Assembly: GCF_019448255.1 (NCBI RefSeq)
Contig: NZ_CP080410.1
Coordinates: 2,728,001-2,792,000 of the forward strand
From: Qipengyuania flava
GTDB taxonomy: Bacteria; Pseudomonadota; Alphaproteobacteria; Sphingomonadales; Sphingomonadaceae
Length of the DNA stretch: 64,000 nucleotides
Reading direction: 5' to 3'
In this document: piece by piece, positions 8,056-17,649 of the stretch
Position numbering within the stretch: the first letter of the stretch is position 1
How the letters are laid out: every line of letters starts with the position of its first letter
The notes under the pieces: generated by a model
Database searches by the model: none
What the model saw: the letters and a program-made list of their open reading frames with translations, nothing else
Told to the model about the DNA's origin: nothing
Position numbers and translations under genes: made by a program

Positions 8056-10227
8056 ATGAAGGCAATCGGTTGGGCGGCGCTGGCCGCACTGGGCTTTGCA
8101 GGAACACTGGCGGGATGCAGCGGCGGAGCGGACGACGCGCCGGTCGGCGGCATCGACAAGGTCCGGCTGGTGAATGCAGGCGAAGACCCGGCCAACTGGA
8201 TCACCCACGGCGGCACTTACGCCGAACAGCGCTTTTCCCCGCTCGACCAGGTCAATCGCACCACGGTGAGCGAGCTGGGCCTTGCCTGGTTTGCCGACAT
8301 GGACACCGCGCGCGGACAGGAAGCAACGCCGCTGGTGATGGACGGCAAGCTCTATGTCACCAGCGCGTGGAGCAAGGTGTTCGCCTTCGACGCCGCAACC
8401 GGCGAACCGCTGTGGAGCTACGATCCCGAGGTTCCGGGCGAAACCGGCGTGAAGGTATGCTGCGACGTCGTGAACCGCGGGCTCGCCGCCTGGGGCGATC
8501 GCCTGTTCCTCGGCACGCTCGACGGGCGCCTCGTGGCGCTCGACCGAGATACGGGCGAGGTCATCTGGGAAAAGGTCACGGTCGACCAGGACAAGGCCTA
8601 TTCGATCACCGGCGCGCCGCGCATCGTCGATGGCAAGGTGCTGATCGGCAATGGCGGCGCCGAATTTGGCGTGCGCGGCTACATTGCGGCCTATGACGCC
8701 GAGGACGGCGAGGAGCTGTGGCGCTTCTACACCGTGCCGGGCGACGATGGCGACGATGCGCCCGAATACCTCAAGACCGCCGCCGAGACCTGGAGCGGCG
8801 ATGTCCTTTCCAGCGACAACGGCATTGGCGGCGGCGGGACCGTGTGGGACTCGATGGCCTACGATCCCGAGCTCGACCTGCTCTATTTCGGCGTCGGCAA
8901 CGGCAGCCCCTGGAACCGCGCCTATCGCAGCCCTGGCGAAGACGGGACGGGTGAAGGCGACAACCTCTACCTCTCCAGCATCGTGGCGATCCGGCCCGAC
9001 ACGGGCGAATATGTCTGGCACTACCAGACCACGCCGGGCGAGACCTGGGACTACACCGCCACGCAGCACATCATCCTTGCTGACATGGAGATCGACGGGC
9101 GCGAGCGGCAGGTGCTGATGCAGGCGCCCAAGAACGGTTTCTTCTACGTGCTCGACCGCGCGACGGGCGAGTTCCTGAGCGGCGAACCCTATATCGCGCT
9201 CAACTGGGCCACCGGGATCGACGAAAACGGGCGCCCGATCGAGAACCCGGAAACACGCGTCGACAAGACCGGCCAGCCGGCCATGGTGATGCCGGGGCCG
9301 CTGGGCGGCCATAACTGGCACCCGATGGCCTACCATCCGGGCGAGAACCTCGTGTACATCCCGGCCTTCGAAGCCGCGATGCTCTACGCGCCGGAAGCCG
9401 ACTGGAAGCCCGACACCAACCGCGGCTTCAACATCGGCTTCGACATCGGTGCGGGCGATCTGCCTCCCGACATGGGCTTCCGCCGCGAGGTGGAAGGCAC
9501 GATTTCGGGCAAGCTGGTCGCCTGGGACCCGGTGGCGCAGGAAGCGCGCTGGAGCGTCGAGCACCCCGGTCCGTGGAACGGCGGCGTACTCGCCACGGGC
9601 GGCGGCCTTGTCTTCCAGGGCAATTCGGGCAGCGAATTTGCCGCCTACAACAGCGCCAACGGGGAAAAACTCTGGAGCTTCGGCGCGCAGACCGGCGTGG
9701 TCGCCCCGCCGATCACTTACACCGTGAACGGCGAGCAGTATGTCGCGGTCCTCGCCGGCTGGGGCGGCGCCTTCGCCATCACCGCCGACGGCACGCTGAT
9801 CGACCAGATGCACCCGGTGCGCAACATCAGCCGCCTGCTGGTGTTCAAGCTGGGCGGCAATGGCGAGCTTCCGGCCGAGCCGGAACTGGCCGCCGCACCG
9901 CTCGACCCGCCGCCGAGCCGCGCCAGCGCTGCCACCATCGAACTCGGCCGCGAGAAGTACGCGCGCTACTGCGCCGTCTGCCACGCGCCGGGCGCGGTGG
10001 GTTCGACCGTCCTGCCCGACCTGCGCCGTTCGGGCGCGCTCGACAACCGGCAGGCCTGGCAGGCGATCGTCCACGACGGTGCGCTGAAGGATAATGGCAT
10101 GGCCAGCTTCTCAGGCTCCATGACTCCGGACGAGATCGAGGCCATCCGCGCCTATGTCATCCAGCGTGCCAACGAGGACAAGGACATGGAGAACGCCCGC
10201 GCGGCCAACCGGGTCGCGCGGCGCTAG
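8056..10227 (+). CDS. PQQ-dependent quinohaemoprotein alcohol dehydrogenase, lipoprotein
   Basis: 723 aa. An N-terminal lipoprotein signal peptide ends in the lipobox LAGC (Cys19), so the enzyme should be anchored in the cell envelope. Residues about 40-600 are the eight-bladed PQQ propeller, with tryptophan-docking repeats such as DAATGEPLWSY and the adjacent-cysteine pair Cys135-Cys136 that forms the disulfide over PQQ. Residues 625-710 are a cytochrome c domain with haem motif CAVCH (639-643) and a probable axial Met682. The layout matches type II quinohaemoprotein alcohol dehydrogenases, which oxidise primary alcohols and pass electrons to cytochrome c. The ATG at 8056 follows GGGGGAGAGAG. 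Its stop shares the CTAG tetranucleotide with the stop of the next, convergent gene. Confidence 0.93.
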   Translation: MKAIGWAALAALGFAGTLAGCSGGADDAPVGGIDKVRLVNAGEDPANWITHGGTYAEQRFSPLDQVNRTTVSELGLAWFADMDTARGQEATPLVMDGKLYVTSAWSKVFAFDAATGEPLWSYDPEVPGETGVKVCCDVVNRGLAAWGDRLFLGTLDGRLVALDRDTGEVIWEKVTVDQDKAYSITGAPRIVDGKVLIGNGGAEFGVRGYIAAYDAEDGEELWRFYTVPGDDGDDAPEYLKTAAETWSGDVLSSDNGIGGGGTVWDSMAYDPELDLLYFGVGNGSPWNRAYRSPGEDGTGEGDNLYLSSIVAIRPDTGEYVWHYQTTPGETWDYTATQHIILADMEIDGRERQVLMQAPKNGFFYVLDRATGEFLSGEPYIALNWATGIDENGRPIENPETRVDKTGQPAMVMPGPLGGHNWHPMAYHPGENLVYIPAFEAAMLYAPEADWKPDTNRGFNIGFDIGAGDLPPDMGFRREVEGTISGKLVAWDPVAQEARWSVEHPGPWNGGVLATGGGLVFQGNSGSEFAAYNSANGEKLWSFGAQTGVVAPPITYTVNGEQYVAVLAGWGGAFAITADGTLIDQMHPVRNISRLLVFKLGGNGELPAEPELAAAPLDPPPSRASAATIELGREKYARYCAVCHAPGAVGSTVLPDLRRSGALDNRQAWQAIVHDGALKDNGMASFSGSMTPDEIEAIRAYVIQRANEDKDMENARAANRVARR

Positions 10228-11357
10228 GCGTAAGCCGGCGGCGCCAGGCGTCGCCGCAGTTGCCACCCATCGAGCGACGCTGGCGTCGCGGCAAACGCGG
10301 CGCGCCCGATCGCTCGCTCGGCAGCGCTGCCATAGTGGGCAAGCCGCCCCATCAGGAGCGAATCGCGCATGACCGAACGCAGGCGCGCGAGGCGTAGGCT
10401 CTCGAAGGCGGGAAGGATGTCCTCTGGGGGCAGGCGCTGCGCCAGAACGCCCAGCGCCCAGCCATCCTCGATCCCCTGGCAACCGCCCTGCCCCTGGTTC
10501 GGCTCCATGGCGTGCGCCGCATCGCCCACGCAGATGATGCGCCCCGCGCCGAGGCGCTTCGGCGCAGGCCGGGCAGACATGGCGACGGGGATGACATGGG
10601 ATGGATTGGTCGAGCGCACCGTCTCCCCGAGCACACTGGCCCAGCCAGTTGAGCGTTGCGCCACAAACGCATGGTCGATGGCGCCGACTTCTTCCGCGCC
10701 GCGGGCGGTGCGCATATAGAACCAGTAGCGCCGCCCTTCCCCTGCATCGAACAGGCCGAAGCGCTCATCGCCATGCCAGACCTCTTCGCCGTGGCCTTCG
10801 GGCCAGTCTCCTGCTGCGTGGGAAGCAATGCCGAGCGCCCCGACATAGGATCGAAACTGCGCGCGATTGCCCAGCAGGCGGTCGGCCACGGCCGAGTGGA
10901 TACCATCGGCCACAACGCAAAGATCGAACGCGCCAACAGCTTGCCCCTGTGCGATCACCTCCACCTTGTCGGCTGCAGGGCGCACGTCCTCTACGGGATG
11001 GCCGAGCCGGAGCGCTGCCGGATCGAGCCGCGCTGCGAGGGCTGCCTGAAGAAGGGTGCGCATCGGCAGCCAGCTGTCCATGCCGGCAAGATCAACCGGT
11101 CCGAACAGCGCACGCCCGTCCCGCGTCGAAAGGGCGATCGAGCGGATCGGGGCGCTGCCCGCGCGCACCGCATCACCGCATTCGAGCCAGTCGAGCCCTG
11201 CCATGGCTCCGCGCCAGATGGACAGCGCGGCGCCCATCGGCCGGATCTCCGGCGCCCGTTCGAACAGGGTGACATCATAGCCTGCCTTGCCGAGGCCGAC
11301 GGCAGCGCTCAGCCCGGCTATGCCGCCCCCGATCACGGCCGCGTTTCCTGCTGTCAT
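10224..11357 (-). CDS. FAD-dependent aromatic monooxygenase (UbiH/salicylate hydroxylase type)
   Basis: 377 aa class A flavoprotein monooxygenase. The Rossmann motif GGGIAGLSAA starts near residue 9, the conserved Asp-Gly motif is in VVADGIHS (about 155), and the FAD ribityl-binding motif is GDAAHAMEPNQGQGG near 275. The ATG at 11357 follows a GGGGGGGAG run; earlier in-frame starts give an unlike N-terminus. It probably hydroxylates an aromatic or isoprenoid-quinone-like ring using NAD(P)H and O2; the substrate is not readable. It overlaps the PQQ dehydrogenase gene by 4 bp, tail to tail. Confidence 0.88.
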   Translation of the reverse strand: MTAGNAAVIGGGIAGLSAAVGLGKAGYDVTLFERAPEIRPMGAALSIWRGAMAGLDWLECGDAVRAGSAPIRSIALSTRDGRALFGPVDLAGMDSWLPMRTLLQAALAARLDPAALRLGHPVEDVRPAADKVEVIAQGQAVGAFDLCVVADGIHSAVADRLLGNRAQFRSYVGALGIASHAAGDWPEGHGEEVWHGDERFGLFDAGEGRRYWFYMRTARGAEEVGAIDHAFVAQRSTGWASVLGETVRSTNPSHVIPVAMSARPAPKRLGAGRIICVGDAAHAMEPNQGQGGCQGIEDGWALGVLAQRLPPEDILPAFESLRLARLRSVMRDSLLMGRLAHYGSAAERAIGRAAFAATPASLDGWQLRRRLAPPAYA

Positions 11358-11453
11358 GACTCCCCCCCTTGTTGAGAGGGCTATAGGCCTGCTCGGGCGG
11401 CGCGGGGAATGAAAAGGGTCCAACCTGGCTTGCACATGCTGCAAGCCGGTAGA

Positions 11454-12308
11454 TTAACCGCGGAAAACCACTGTCCGCTGGCCGTTGAGGAGCACGCGTT
11501 CTTCGAGGTGAAGGCGCACGGCTTCGGCCAGCACGCGGCTTTCGATGTCGCGGCCCTTGCGGACCAGCTCGTCGGGCGTGTCGGCGTGGCTGATGCTTTC
11601 CGCGTCCTGGTGGATGATCGGGCCTTCGTCGAGATCGGCTGTGACGTAATGCGCGCTGGCGCCGATCATCTTCACCCCGCGCTCGAACGCCTGGTGATAG
11701 GGCTTGGCACCCTTGAAGCCGGGCAGGAAGCTGTGGTGGATGTTGATGCAGCGGCCTGAGAAATAAGCCGCCTGCTCGTCCGAGAGGATCTGCATGTAGC
11801 GCGCCAGTACGATGAGTTCGGCGCCGGCTTCCTCGGCAATCACGCGCACCTGCGCTTCCTGGCTTGTCTTGGTCTCGCGCGTGATCGGCAGGTGGTGGAA
11901 GGGAATGTCCCCCAGATGCGTGTGCTCGATCGCCTCGCGCGGGTGGTTCGACACGATTGCCACCGGCTCCATCGGCATTTCCCCGATCCGCCAGCGGTAA
12001 AGCAGGTCTGCAAGGCAATGGTCGAACTTGCTGACCATGATCAGCACCCGGCGCGGACGGTCGCGGAGGGCGAGCTTCCACTCCATCGCGTATTCGGCCG
12101 CAAGCGGAGCGAACTCGGTCCGGATGGTGTCGCGCGACACGTCGCCGGGATCGAATTCGACGCGCATGAAGAAGGCGTCGCTCATGCGGTCGTTGAACTG
12201 CTGGGCTTCCAGCACGTTGCCGCCGCGTTCGAAGAGGAAGGAGGTGACACGCGCGGTGATACCGGGGCGATCGGCGCAGGAGAGCGTGAGGACGAGCGGT
12301 TCGGACAT
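11454..12308 (-). CDS. purU: Formyltetrahydrofolate deformylase
   Basis: 284 aa, the normal family length. Residues 1-80 are an ACT domain ([15 protein letters not shown]). Residues 90-284 are the formyltransferase fold with the catalytic Asn-His-Asp set: Asn and His in [12 protein letters not shown], Asp in ADLDEGPII. The enzyme hydrolyses 10-formyl-THF to THF and formate. The ATG at 12308 follows AAGGG. purT, whose product uses formate, is 3 kb away on the same strand, which supports a formate-supplying role. The 115-aa gene lies just upstream (70 bp). Confidence 0.94.
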   Translation of the reverse strand: MSEPLVLTLSCADRPGITARVTSFLFERGGNVLEAQQFNDRMSDAFFMRVEFDPGDVSRDTIRTEFAPLAAEYAMEWKLALRDRPRRVLIMVSKFDHCLADLLYRWRIGEMPMEPVAIVSNHPREAIEHTHLGDIPFHHLPITRETKTSQEAQVRVIAEEAGAELIVLARYMQILSDEQAAYFSGRCINIHHSFLPGFKGAKPYHQAFERGVKMIGASAHYVTADLDEGPIIHQDAESISHADTPDELVRKGRDIESRVLAEAVRLHLEERVLLNGQRTVVFRG

Positions 12309-12378
12309 GGTCAGCCCTTGTCGCGGCTCGGACGCGAAGCGCAAGGGCAAACCGCCTTGGCGGCGCGCAACCCGGCCT

Positions 12379-12726
12379 TCATGCGTCCAGTTCGAACACG
12401 ACCGTGCGCATGCCGGCCTCGATCAGCGCGGTCTCGATTATGGCCCGCTCGGCCGTGTTAAGCGCGCCCTCTGCCCCGACCACGCGCGCAATCGGATCGC
12501 GCAGCGAGAAGCCGCCTTCGGCAAGGATCTGCCGGATCGCGCGCACGATGGTGTCTTCCAGATAGCGCGGATTGGCGACGAGCGAGGCCTCCGACGAGAA
12601 GCCGTAATCCGCCCGCTGGTCGATGAAGCTTTCGGTCGGATGGTGGGTCACCTGGACCCGGTCGCGGTAGATCGCGAAATCGAGGTCCAGGCGGTGGATC
12701 ACCACGGCAACATCAGCGGCGCGCAA
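12379..12726 (-). CDS. Conserved-looking hypothetical protein, TTG start
   Basis: 115 aa. The start is a TTG (bases 12726-12724) preceded by a strong GAGGAGG 3 bases away, inside the 3' end of the nitronate-monooxygenase-like gene (14-bp overlap), so the two are probably translationally coupled. There is no signal peptide or membrane segment. A beta-type opening ([15 protein letters not shown]) and a late helix ([17 protein letters not shown]) faintly recall the N-terminal lobe of MreB/actin-fold proteins, but the nucleotide-binding glycines are absent. I do not assign a function. Confidence 0.65.
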   Translation of the reverse strand: MRAADVAVVIHRLDLDFAIYRDRVQVTHHPTESFIDQRADYGFSSEASLVANPRYLEDTIVRAIRQILAEGGFSLRDPIARVVGAEGALNTAERAIIETALIEAGMRTVVFELDA

Positions 12727-13729
12727 GCGCCTCCTCGCTTTGCGCCATCAGCTTTTCGATGATGGTCGCAACCGGCTCTTCTTCCTTGAGCATGCCGACC
12801 GACTGGCCCGCCATCAGGCTGCCGTTCTCGACATCGCCATCGATCACCGCGCGGCGCAGCGCGCCGGCCCAGTAATGCTCGATCTGGAGCTGCGCTTCGG
12901 CCATGGCGATTCCCTCGCGGTCGAGCACGCCGGCGACTTCGATCTGCTTGCGGGTGAACTCTTCCGTGCCCTTGTTCTTGAGCGCGCGGACCGGGATCAC
13001 CGGCAGGCGCGGGTCGACCTGGACGCTGGCGATCGCGTCGCGCGCCGAGGCGCGGAAGAAGGCCTTCTTGAAGGCAGGATGGGCAATGCTCTCCTCGGCG
13101 CAGGCAAAGCGCGTGCCGAGCTGGACGCCCGCCGCACCCATTTCGAGGTAGCCCGCGATCGCCTGGCCGCGGCCGATCCCGCCGGCCACGAAGATGAGGT
13201 GCTCTTCGGCGAGTTCGGGCAGCATTTCCTGCGCCAGCACGCTGGTCGACACCGGGCCGATATGGCCGCCCGCTTCCATGCCCTCGATCACCAGCGCATC
13301 GGCGCCCGAGCGCAGCAGCTTCTTGGCCAGCGCCAGCGTGGGCGCAAAGCAGATCACCTTGGCCGGGTTGGCGCCGCCCTTGATGGCATCCACGCTGCCC
13401 TTGGGCGGAATGCCGCCCGCCAGGACCACATGGCCCACACCGGCCTTGTCGCAGACCTCGATCAGGTCGAAGAGCTGCGGGTGCATGGTGATGAGGTTCA
13501 CCCCGAAAGGCTTGTCGGTGAGCTTCTGCGTCTCCGCGATCTCGGTCTCGAGCAGTTCGGGCGTCATCGCCCCGCAGGCGATCACGCCGAAGCCGCCCGC
13601 GTTGGAGATGGCGGACACGAGGTTGCGTTCCGACACCCAGCTCATCGCGCCGCACAGGATGGCGGTTTCGCCGCCGAGGAATTCTGCGCCGCGCTGCATC
13701 AGGCGGGCGGTCTTGGGATAAGTGGTCAT
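12713..13729 (-). CDS. Nitronate monooxygenase / FMN-dependent NAD(P)H oxidoreductase (FabK-like)
   Basis: 338 aa TIM-barrel flavoprotein of the 2-nitropropane dioxygenase family. The opening has PILCGAMSWV-type substrate residues, AGGFGVIACGAMTP near 48-60, the FMN-phosphate region FVAGGIGRGQAIAGYLEMGAAGVQLGTRF (about 180-210, given here in two parts: FVAGGIGRG and GAAGVQLGTRF), and EGMEAGGHIGP with the conserved His near 155. It could act as a nitronate monooxygenase or as an enoyl reductase-like enzyme; the family does not separate these by sequence alone. It is the first gene of a probable unit with the 115-aa gene and purU. Confidence 0.87.
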   Translation of the reverse strand: MTTYPKTARLMQRGAEFLGGETAILCGAMSWVSERNLVSAISNAGGFGVIACGAMTPELLETEIAETQKLTDKPFGVNLITMHPQLFDLIEVCDKAGVGHVVLAGGIPPKGSVDAIKGGANPAKVICFAPTLALAKKLLRSGADALVIEGMEAGGHIGPVSTSVLAQEMLPELAEEHLIFVAGGIGRGQAIAGYLEMGAAGVQLGTRFACAEESIAHPAFKKAFFRASARDAIASVQVDPRLPVIPVRALKNKGTEEFTRKQIEVAGVLDREGIAMAEAQLQIEHYWAGALRRAVIDGDVENGSLMAGQSVGMLKEEEPVATIIEKLMAQSEEALARR

Positions 13730-13830
13730 GGATGGCGCGAATAGGGGCAAGCGCGCGTGGCGGCAAGCAATTGCCTTGCCGGGGAACGCGGGCGCGCTAG
13801 TCTCGTGGCGAACCGAATGGGACGGGGCGC

Positions 13831-15171
13831 ATGTTGAAAACGGCTGTGTTGGTGTCCGGGGCGCTCGCAGCGCTCGTCTGGCTGTTGCCGAGCCTCGTGA
13901 TCATCGGCTTCTTCCTGCTGTTTGTGCCCGGTTTCGTGCTCAGCCTGATGCCGACGGTCTTCGTCTATCTCGCAGCGACCTACCTCATCCGCCTGGTCTT
14001 GCCGCTTCCCGAAGGCCCCCTGTCGACTGCCCTTGCTTTCGCCATTGCGCTCGCCATCGGTTGGGCAGTGATGCAGCCCTCACGCGCGCAGGCGATCCGG
14101 GAGTTCCAGGCGGCCATCGAACCCGATGTTACCGACGGGAAGCCGGTAGCGCTTTCGGGCGACGTACTATGGTCGAAACCGGCAGCGTTCGGAGGAGAGA
14201 CAGGTACGCCGACCTGCGACGGACTGTGCGCCGTCCTGCTAAATCTGGGAGACGTTAGCTCCGTCACGGTGGCCGAGGGTGATGAGAGCGCGACCTATCG
14301 CCTGATCCGTGCACCTGAGCGCCCCGCTGTGCCCTTCCCGCAGGACATGTCCGAAATCCAGCGCCATATCCCGGAGCCCGGCGATCTTCCTTCGGGCAAC
14401 GTGAGCATCGACCGGATGCTGTTTCGCGGCATGGCAATCGAGGCGCGCTGGGCGCTGCGCTACGCCAATGGGGACCGGCTCGACGTTTCGAAGGACGCGC
14501 CGGAACCCGATTTCACGGTCCGCTGGCAACGGGGCGACGCGCGCGCAGCAACCAGCGTAGCGCGCTACGCCATCCTCGATGGAAACGGCCAGGCGCTCTA
14601 CCGCGAGAGCCGGGTGACCGCGCATGTGCCAGCCCGCGTTTTTCACTTCGCGTTCCGCGGCGGGTCGGCGGTGGACGGGTTTTCCTCAGCGCATTTCGCC
14701 ATCGGCCGCGACGCCATGACCGAAGCACCGTCGCTCCCCTCGGGCGCGGATCAGGGGCGCCTCTATGCGCGGATCGACCTGCCGTCGCCAGTGGCCAAGC
14801 TGCCCGCACCGCCTCCCGAACCGGGAAGCGCGCAGCGACTTCTCGACCTGCTTGCCGGAGCGCTATCCTTTGCGCCCGGCGAGCAACGCCAGGCAATCGT
14901 CGAGGCCGTGCGCAGCTCCTTCATAATCCACGGGCCGGACCTTGCGGAAGCCCGCGCACCGCTCACCGCAGCGCTGGAGCAAAAGAACGGCCCGCTCAGT
15001 GGCACCGTTGCCGAGAACGCGCGCTGGATGTTTGCCATGCTGCGGATGGGCGCGCGCGAAGAGGATCTGCCCTTCCCGCCCGGCTATTCGGACCACGCAC
15101 GCGAGGAGACGCTCACCCTCGCGCTCAAGTGGATCCAGCGCTACGAGGACGCGCTGGCCCCTCAGGAATAG
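13831..15171 (+). CDS. Hypothetical membrane-anchored protein, 446 aa
   Basis: Residues 4-82 are very hydrophobic and form two to four membrane segments. The rest (about 85-446) is a soluble domain with a Cys pair near 130-135 (TPTCDGLCAV), beta-rich sequence to about 300, a Pro-rich linker near 325-335 (KLPAPPPEPGS) and a helical C-terminus. The likely topology is an envelope protein with a large periplasmic part. No family recognised. It overlaps purT tail to tail by 10 bp. Confidence 0.72.
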   Translation: MLKTAVLVSGALAALVWLLPSLVIIGFFLLFVPGFVLSLMPTVFVYLAATYLIRLVLPLPEGPLSTALAFAIALAIGWAVMQPSRAQAIREFQAAIEPDVTDGKPVALSGDVLWSKPAAFGGETGTPTCDGLCAVLLNLGDVSSVTVAEGDESATYRLIRAPERPAVPFPQDMSEIQRHIPEPGDLPSGNVSIDRMLFRGMAIEARWALRYANGDRLDVSKDAPEPDFTVRWQRGDARAATSVARYAILDGNGQALYRESRVTAHVPARVFHFAFRGGSAVDGFSSAHFAIGRDAMTEAPSLPSGADQGRLYARIDLPSPVAKLPAPPPEPGSAQRLLDLLAGALSFAPGEQRQAIVEAVRSSFIIHGPDLAEARAPLTAALEQKNGPLSGTVAENARWMFAMLRMGAREEDLPFPPGYSDHAREETLTLALKWIQRYEDALAPQE

Positions 15172-16319
15172 TGCAGGGACACCTTGCGCGCCGCGTCGCG
15201 CGCCGCCGCGCGGGCCGTGTCGGTATCGCTCCCCGTTGCCAGCGCCACGCCCATGCGGCGGTAGGGCCGGCTGGTCGGCTTGGAGAATATCCGAATGTCC
15301 GCGCCGCCCTCCATCGCTTCGGCGAGGCCCGAATAGGTCACCGTCTCGCTGTCCTGATCGGCCAGGATCACGGCGCTCGCCGCCGGACGCGCGCGGATCG
15401 TGTCGGGAACCGGCAGCCCCATCACCGCGCGGGCGTGCAGATCGAATTCAGTGAGGTTCTGGCTGACCAGCGTGACCATGCCGGTATCGTGCGGACGCGG
15501 CGAGAGTTCGGAGAAAATCACCTCCTCGCCCTTTACGAAAAACTCGACGCCGAACAGGCCGTATCCGCCAAGGTCGTCGACCACCGTTTTCGCCATGGCC
15601 TGTGCCTTGGCGATGGCATCGTCCGACATCGGCGTCGGCTGCCAGCTTTCCTGGTAGTCGCCGCGCTCCTGCCGGTGGCCGATTGGCGGGCAGAAGGTAA
15701 CGCCGCCCTTGTGACGCACCGTGAGCAGCGTGATCTCATAGTCGAAATCGACGAACTGCTCGACAATCACGCGCTGCCTGTCGCCGCGCATGTTGGCGTG
15801 GGCGTAATCCCAGGCGGCCTCCTGCTCCTCTTCCCGGCGGACGGTCGACTGGCCCTTGCCCGAGGAGGACATCACCGGCTTGATGACGCAGGGCAGCCCC
15901 GTGTGCTGGGCCGCGGCCTTCACTTCCTCGAGGTTCTTGGCGTAGCGGTATTTCGACGTCACGAGGCCGAGATCGTTCGCGGCAAGGTCGCGGATCGCGT
16001 CGCGGTTCATGGTGAGCTGCGCGGCACGTGCGGAAGGAACGACGGTGAAGCCTTCCTCTTCGAGCTCGGCCAGCACCGAGGTGCGGATCGCCTCGATCTC
16101 GGGAACGATGTAGTCGGGCTGGTGCTGCTCGGCGACCCGGCGAAGCGCCTCGCCATCGAGCATCGAAAAAACCTCCCGCGCATCGGCCACCTGCATGGCG
16201 GGTGCCGCGTCATAGGCGTCGCAGGCAATGACATAGGCACCCAGCCGCTTGGCCGAGATGACGAATTCGCGCCCCAGTTCGCCCGAACCGAGCAGGAGGA
16301 TTTTTGCGGTGTGGCTCAC
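15162..16319 (-). CDS. purT: Formate-dependent phosphoribosylglycinamide formyltransferase
   Basis: 385 aa ATP-grasp enzyme of normal length. It forms formyl phosphate from formate and ATP and formylates GAR, the third step of purine synthesis. Seen: the N-terminal preATP-grasp domain (LLGSGELGREFVI), CVIKPVMSSSGKGQS (ATP-binding loop, about 150), FVDFDYEITLLTV, and the metal-binding ELSPRPHDTG (about 280). The start is GTG at 16319, overlapping the lysC stop as GTGA, so translation is probably coupled to lysC. Confidence 0.96.
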   Translation of the reverse strand: MSHTAKILLLGSGELGREFVISAKRLGAYVIACDAYDAAPAMQVADAREVFSMLDGEALRRVAEQHQPDYIVPEIEAIRTSVLAELEEEGFTVVPSARAAQLTMNRDAIRDLAANDLGLVTSKYRYAKNLEEVKAAAQHTGLPCVIKPVMSSSGKGQSTVRREEEQEAAWDYAHANMRGDRQRVIVEQFVDFDYEITLLTVRHKGGVTFCPPIGHRQERGDYQESWQPTPMSDDAIAKAQAMAKTVVDDLGGYGLFGVEFFVKGEEVIFSELSPRPHDTGMVTLVSQNLTEFDLHARAVMGLPVPDTIRARPAASAVILADQDSETVTYSGLAEAMEGGADIRIFSKPTSRPYRRMGVALATGSDTDTARAAARDAARKVSLHYS

Positions 16320-17596
16320 GCCACCTCATCCGCAGCATCCAGCCCGTAAGCCGTGTGCAGGACGCGCACCGCCAGTTCGGTTTCGTCCTCGTCGATCAGC
16401 ACGCTGACCTTGATTTCCGAGGTCGTGATCGCCTGGATGTTGATCCCTCGATCGGCCAGCGCCTTGAACATGGTGCTGGCAACGCCCGCGTGGCTCTTCA
16501 TGCCGACACCGACCACGCTGATTTTGGCGACCTGGCTGTCGGTGATCAGGCGGTTGAAGCCGATGTCGCCGCGCTTGTCTTCGAGCAGCGCCTGCGCGCG
16601 GGCGAGGTCGGCCTGCGGCACGGTGAAGGTCACGTCGGTCTCGCCCTTGTCGCGGCCCACGTTCTGGATGATCATGTCGACATTGATGCTGGCCGCCGCC
16701 AGCGGTTCGAAGATATGGGCCACGGCGCCGGGCTTGTCGGGCACGCGGGTGAGGATCACCTTCGCCTCGTTCTTGTCGTGCGCGATGCCGGTTACGTGCT
16801 GGCGTTCCACTTCGCCCTTCTCCACCAATTCATCCATTTCGTCCTCCGACACGATCATCGTACCGGGGTGTTCGTCGGCGGGGATCGCGTCCTCGCCCAC
16901 GAAGCTGGAGAGGACCTGCACGCGCACGCCCTCCTTCATGGCCAGGCCCACACTGCGCGTCTGGAGCACCTTGGCCCCGACGCTCGCGAGCTCGAGCATT
17001 TCCTCGTAAGTCACCGCCTTCTGCTTCTTCGCCTTGGCAACGATGCGCGGGTCGGTGGTGTAGACGCCGTCGACATCGGTGTAGATGTCGCAGCGGTCAG
17101 CCTTGACGGCAGCGGCCACGGCCACGGCCGAAGTGTCCGATCCGCCGCGCCCAAGCGTCGTCACGCGGCCATCGGCGCCACGGCCCTGGAAGCCGGGGAT
17201 CACGGCAATCTCGCCGCGTTCCATGCTGGCGATCAGCTCGTCTGCGTCGATGCTGTCGATGCGGGCCTTGGCATGGGCTTCGATCGTGTTGACCGGTAGC
17301 TGCCAGCCCAGCCAGCTGCGCGCCTTGCAGCCGAGCGATTGCAGCGTGAGCGCGAGCAGCCCGCTCGTCACCTGTTCGCCGCTGGCGACCACGACGTCGT
17401 ATTCGGCCGGGTCGTACATGGCGTTGGCTTCGCGGCAGAAGTTCACCAGGCGGTCGGTCTCGCCCGCCATCGCGCTGACGACGACGGCGACCTCGTGCCC
17501 GCGCGCCTGCTGTTTGCGCACGATGTTGGCGACGCGCCGGATGCGCTCGGTCCCCGCCATGGAGGTGCCGCCGAATTTCATCACGATACGTGCCAA
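16316..17596 (-). CDS. lysC: Aspartate kinase
   Basis: 426 aa. Catalyses the first step of lysine, threonine, methionine and diaminopimelate synthesis. The kinase domain (1-250) has KFGGTSMAG and GRGGSDTSA; two ACT domains (about 275-420), including GVGMKSHAGVASTMF, provide feedback control. I chose TTG at 17596: it yields the family opening M-A-R-I-V-M-K-F and has GGAG 10 bases upstream, while the later ATG at 17581 has no binding site. The frame is open far upstream but that part overlaps ubiG. It is divergent from ubiG (53 bp). Confidence 0.95.
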   Translation of the reverse strand: MARIVMKFGGTSMAGTERIRRVANIVRKQQARGHEVAVVVSAMAGETDRLVNFCREANAMYDPAEYDVVVASGEQVTSGLLALTLQSLGCKARSWLGWQLPVNTIEAHAKARIDSIDADELIASMERGEIAVIPGFQGRGADGRVTTLGRGGSDTSAVAVAAAVKADRCDIYTDVDGVYTTDPRIVAKAKKQKAVTYEEMLELASVGAKVLQTRSVGLAMKEGVRVQVLSSFVGEDAIPADEHPGTMIVSEDEMDELVEKGEVERQHVTGIAHDKNEAKVILTRVPDKPGAVAHIFEPLAAASINVDMIIQNVGRDKGETDVTFTVPQADLARAQALLEDKRGDIGFNRLITDSQVAKISVVGVGMKSHAGVASTMFKALADRGINIQAITTSEIKVSVLIDEDETELAVRVLHTAYGLDAADEVA

Positions 17597-17649
17597 GGAG
17601 GTAAGTCTCCGTGCTGGAATGCGTAGGCTATGGCTGCTAGCCACGCGGC

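Noticed and set aside
8035..10074. Open frame of 679 codons opposite the PQQ dehydrogenase
   Set aside because: Shadow of a gene with clear family motifs on the plus strand.
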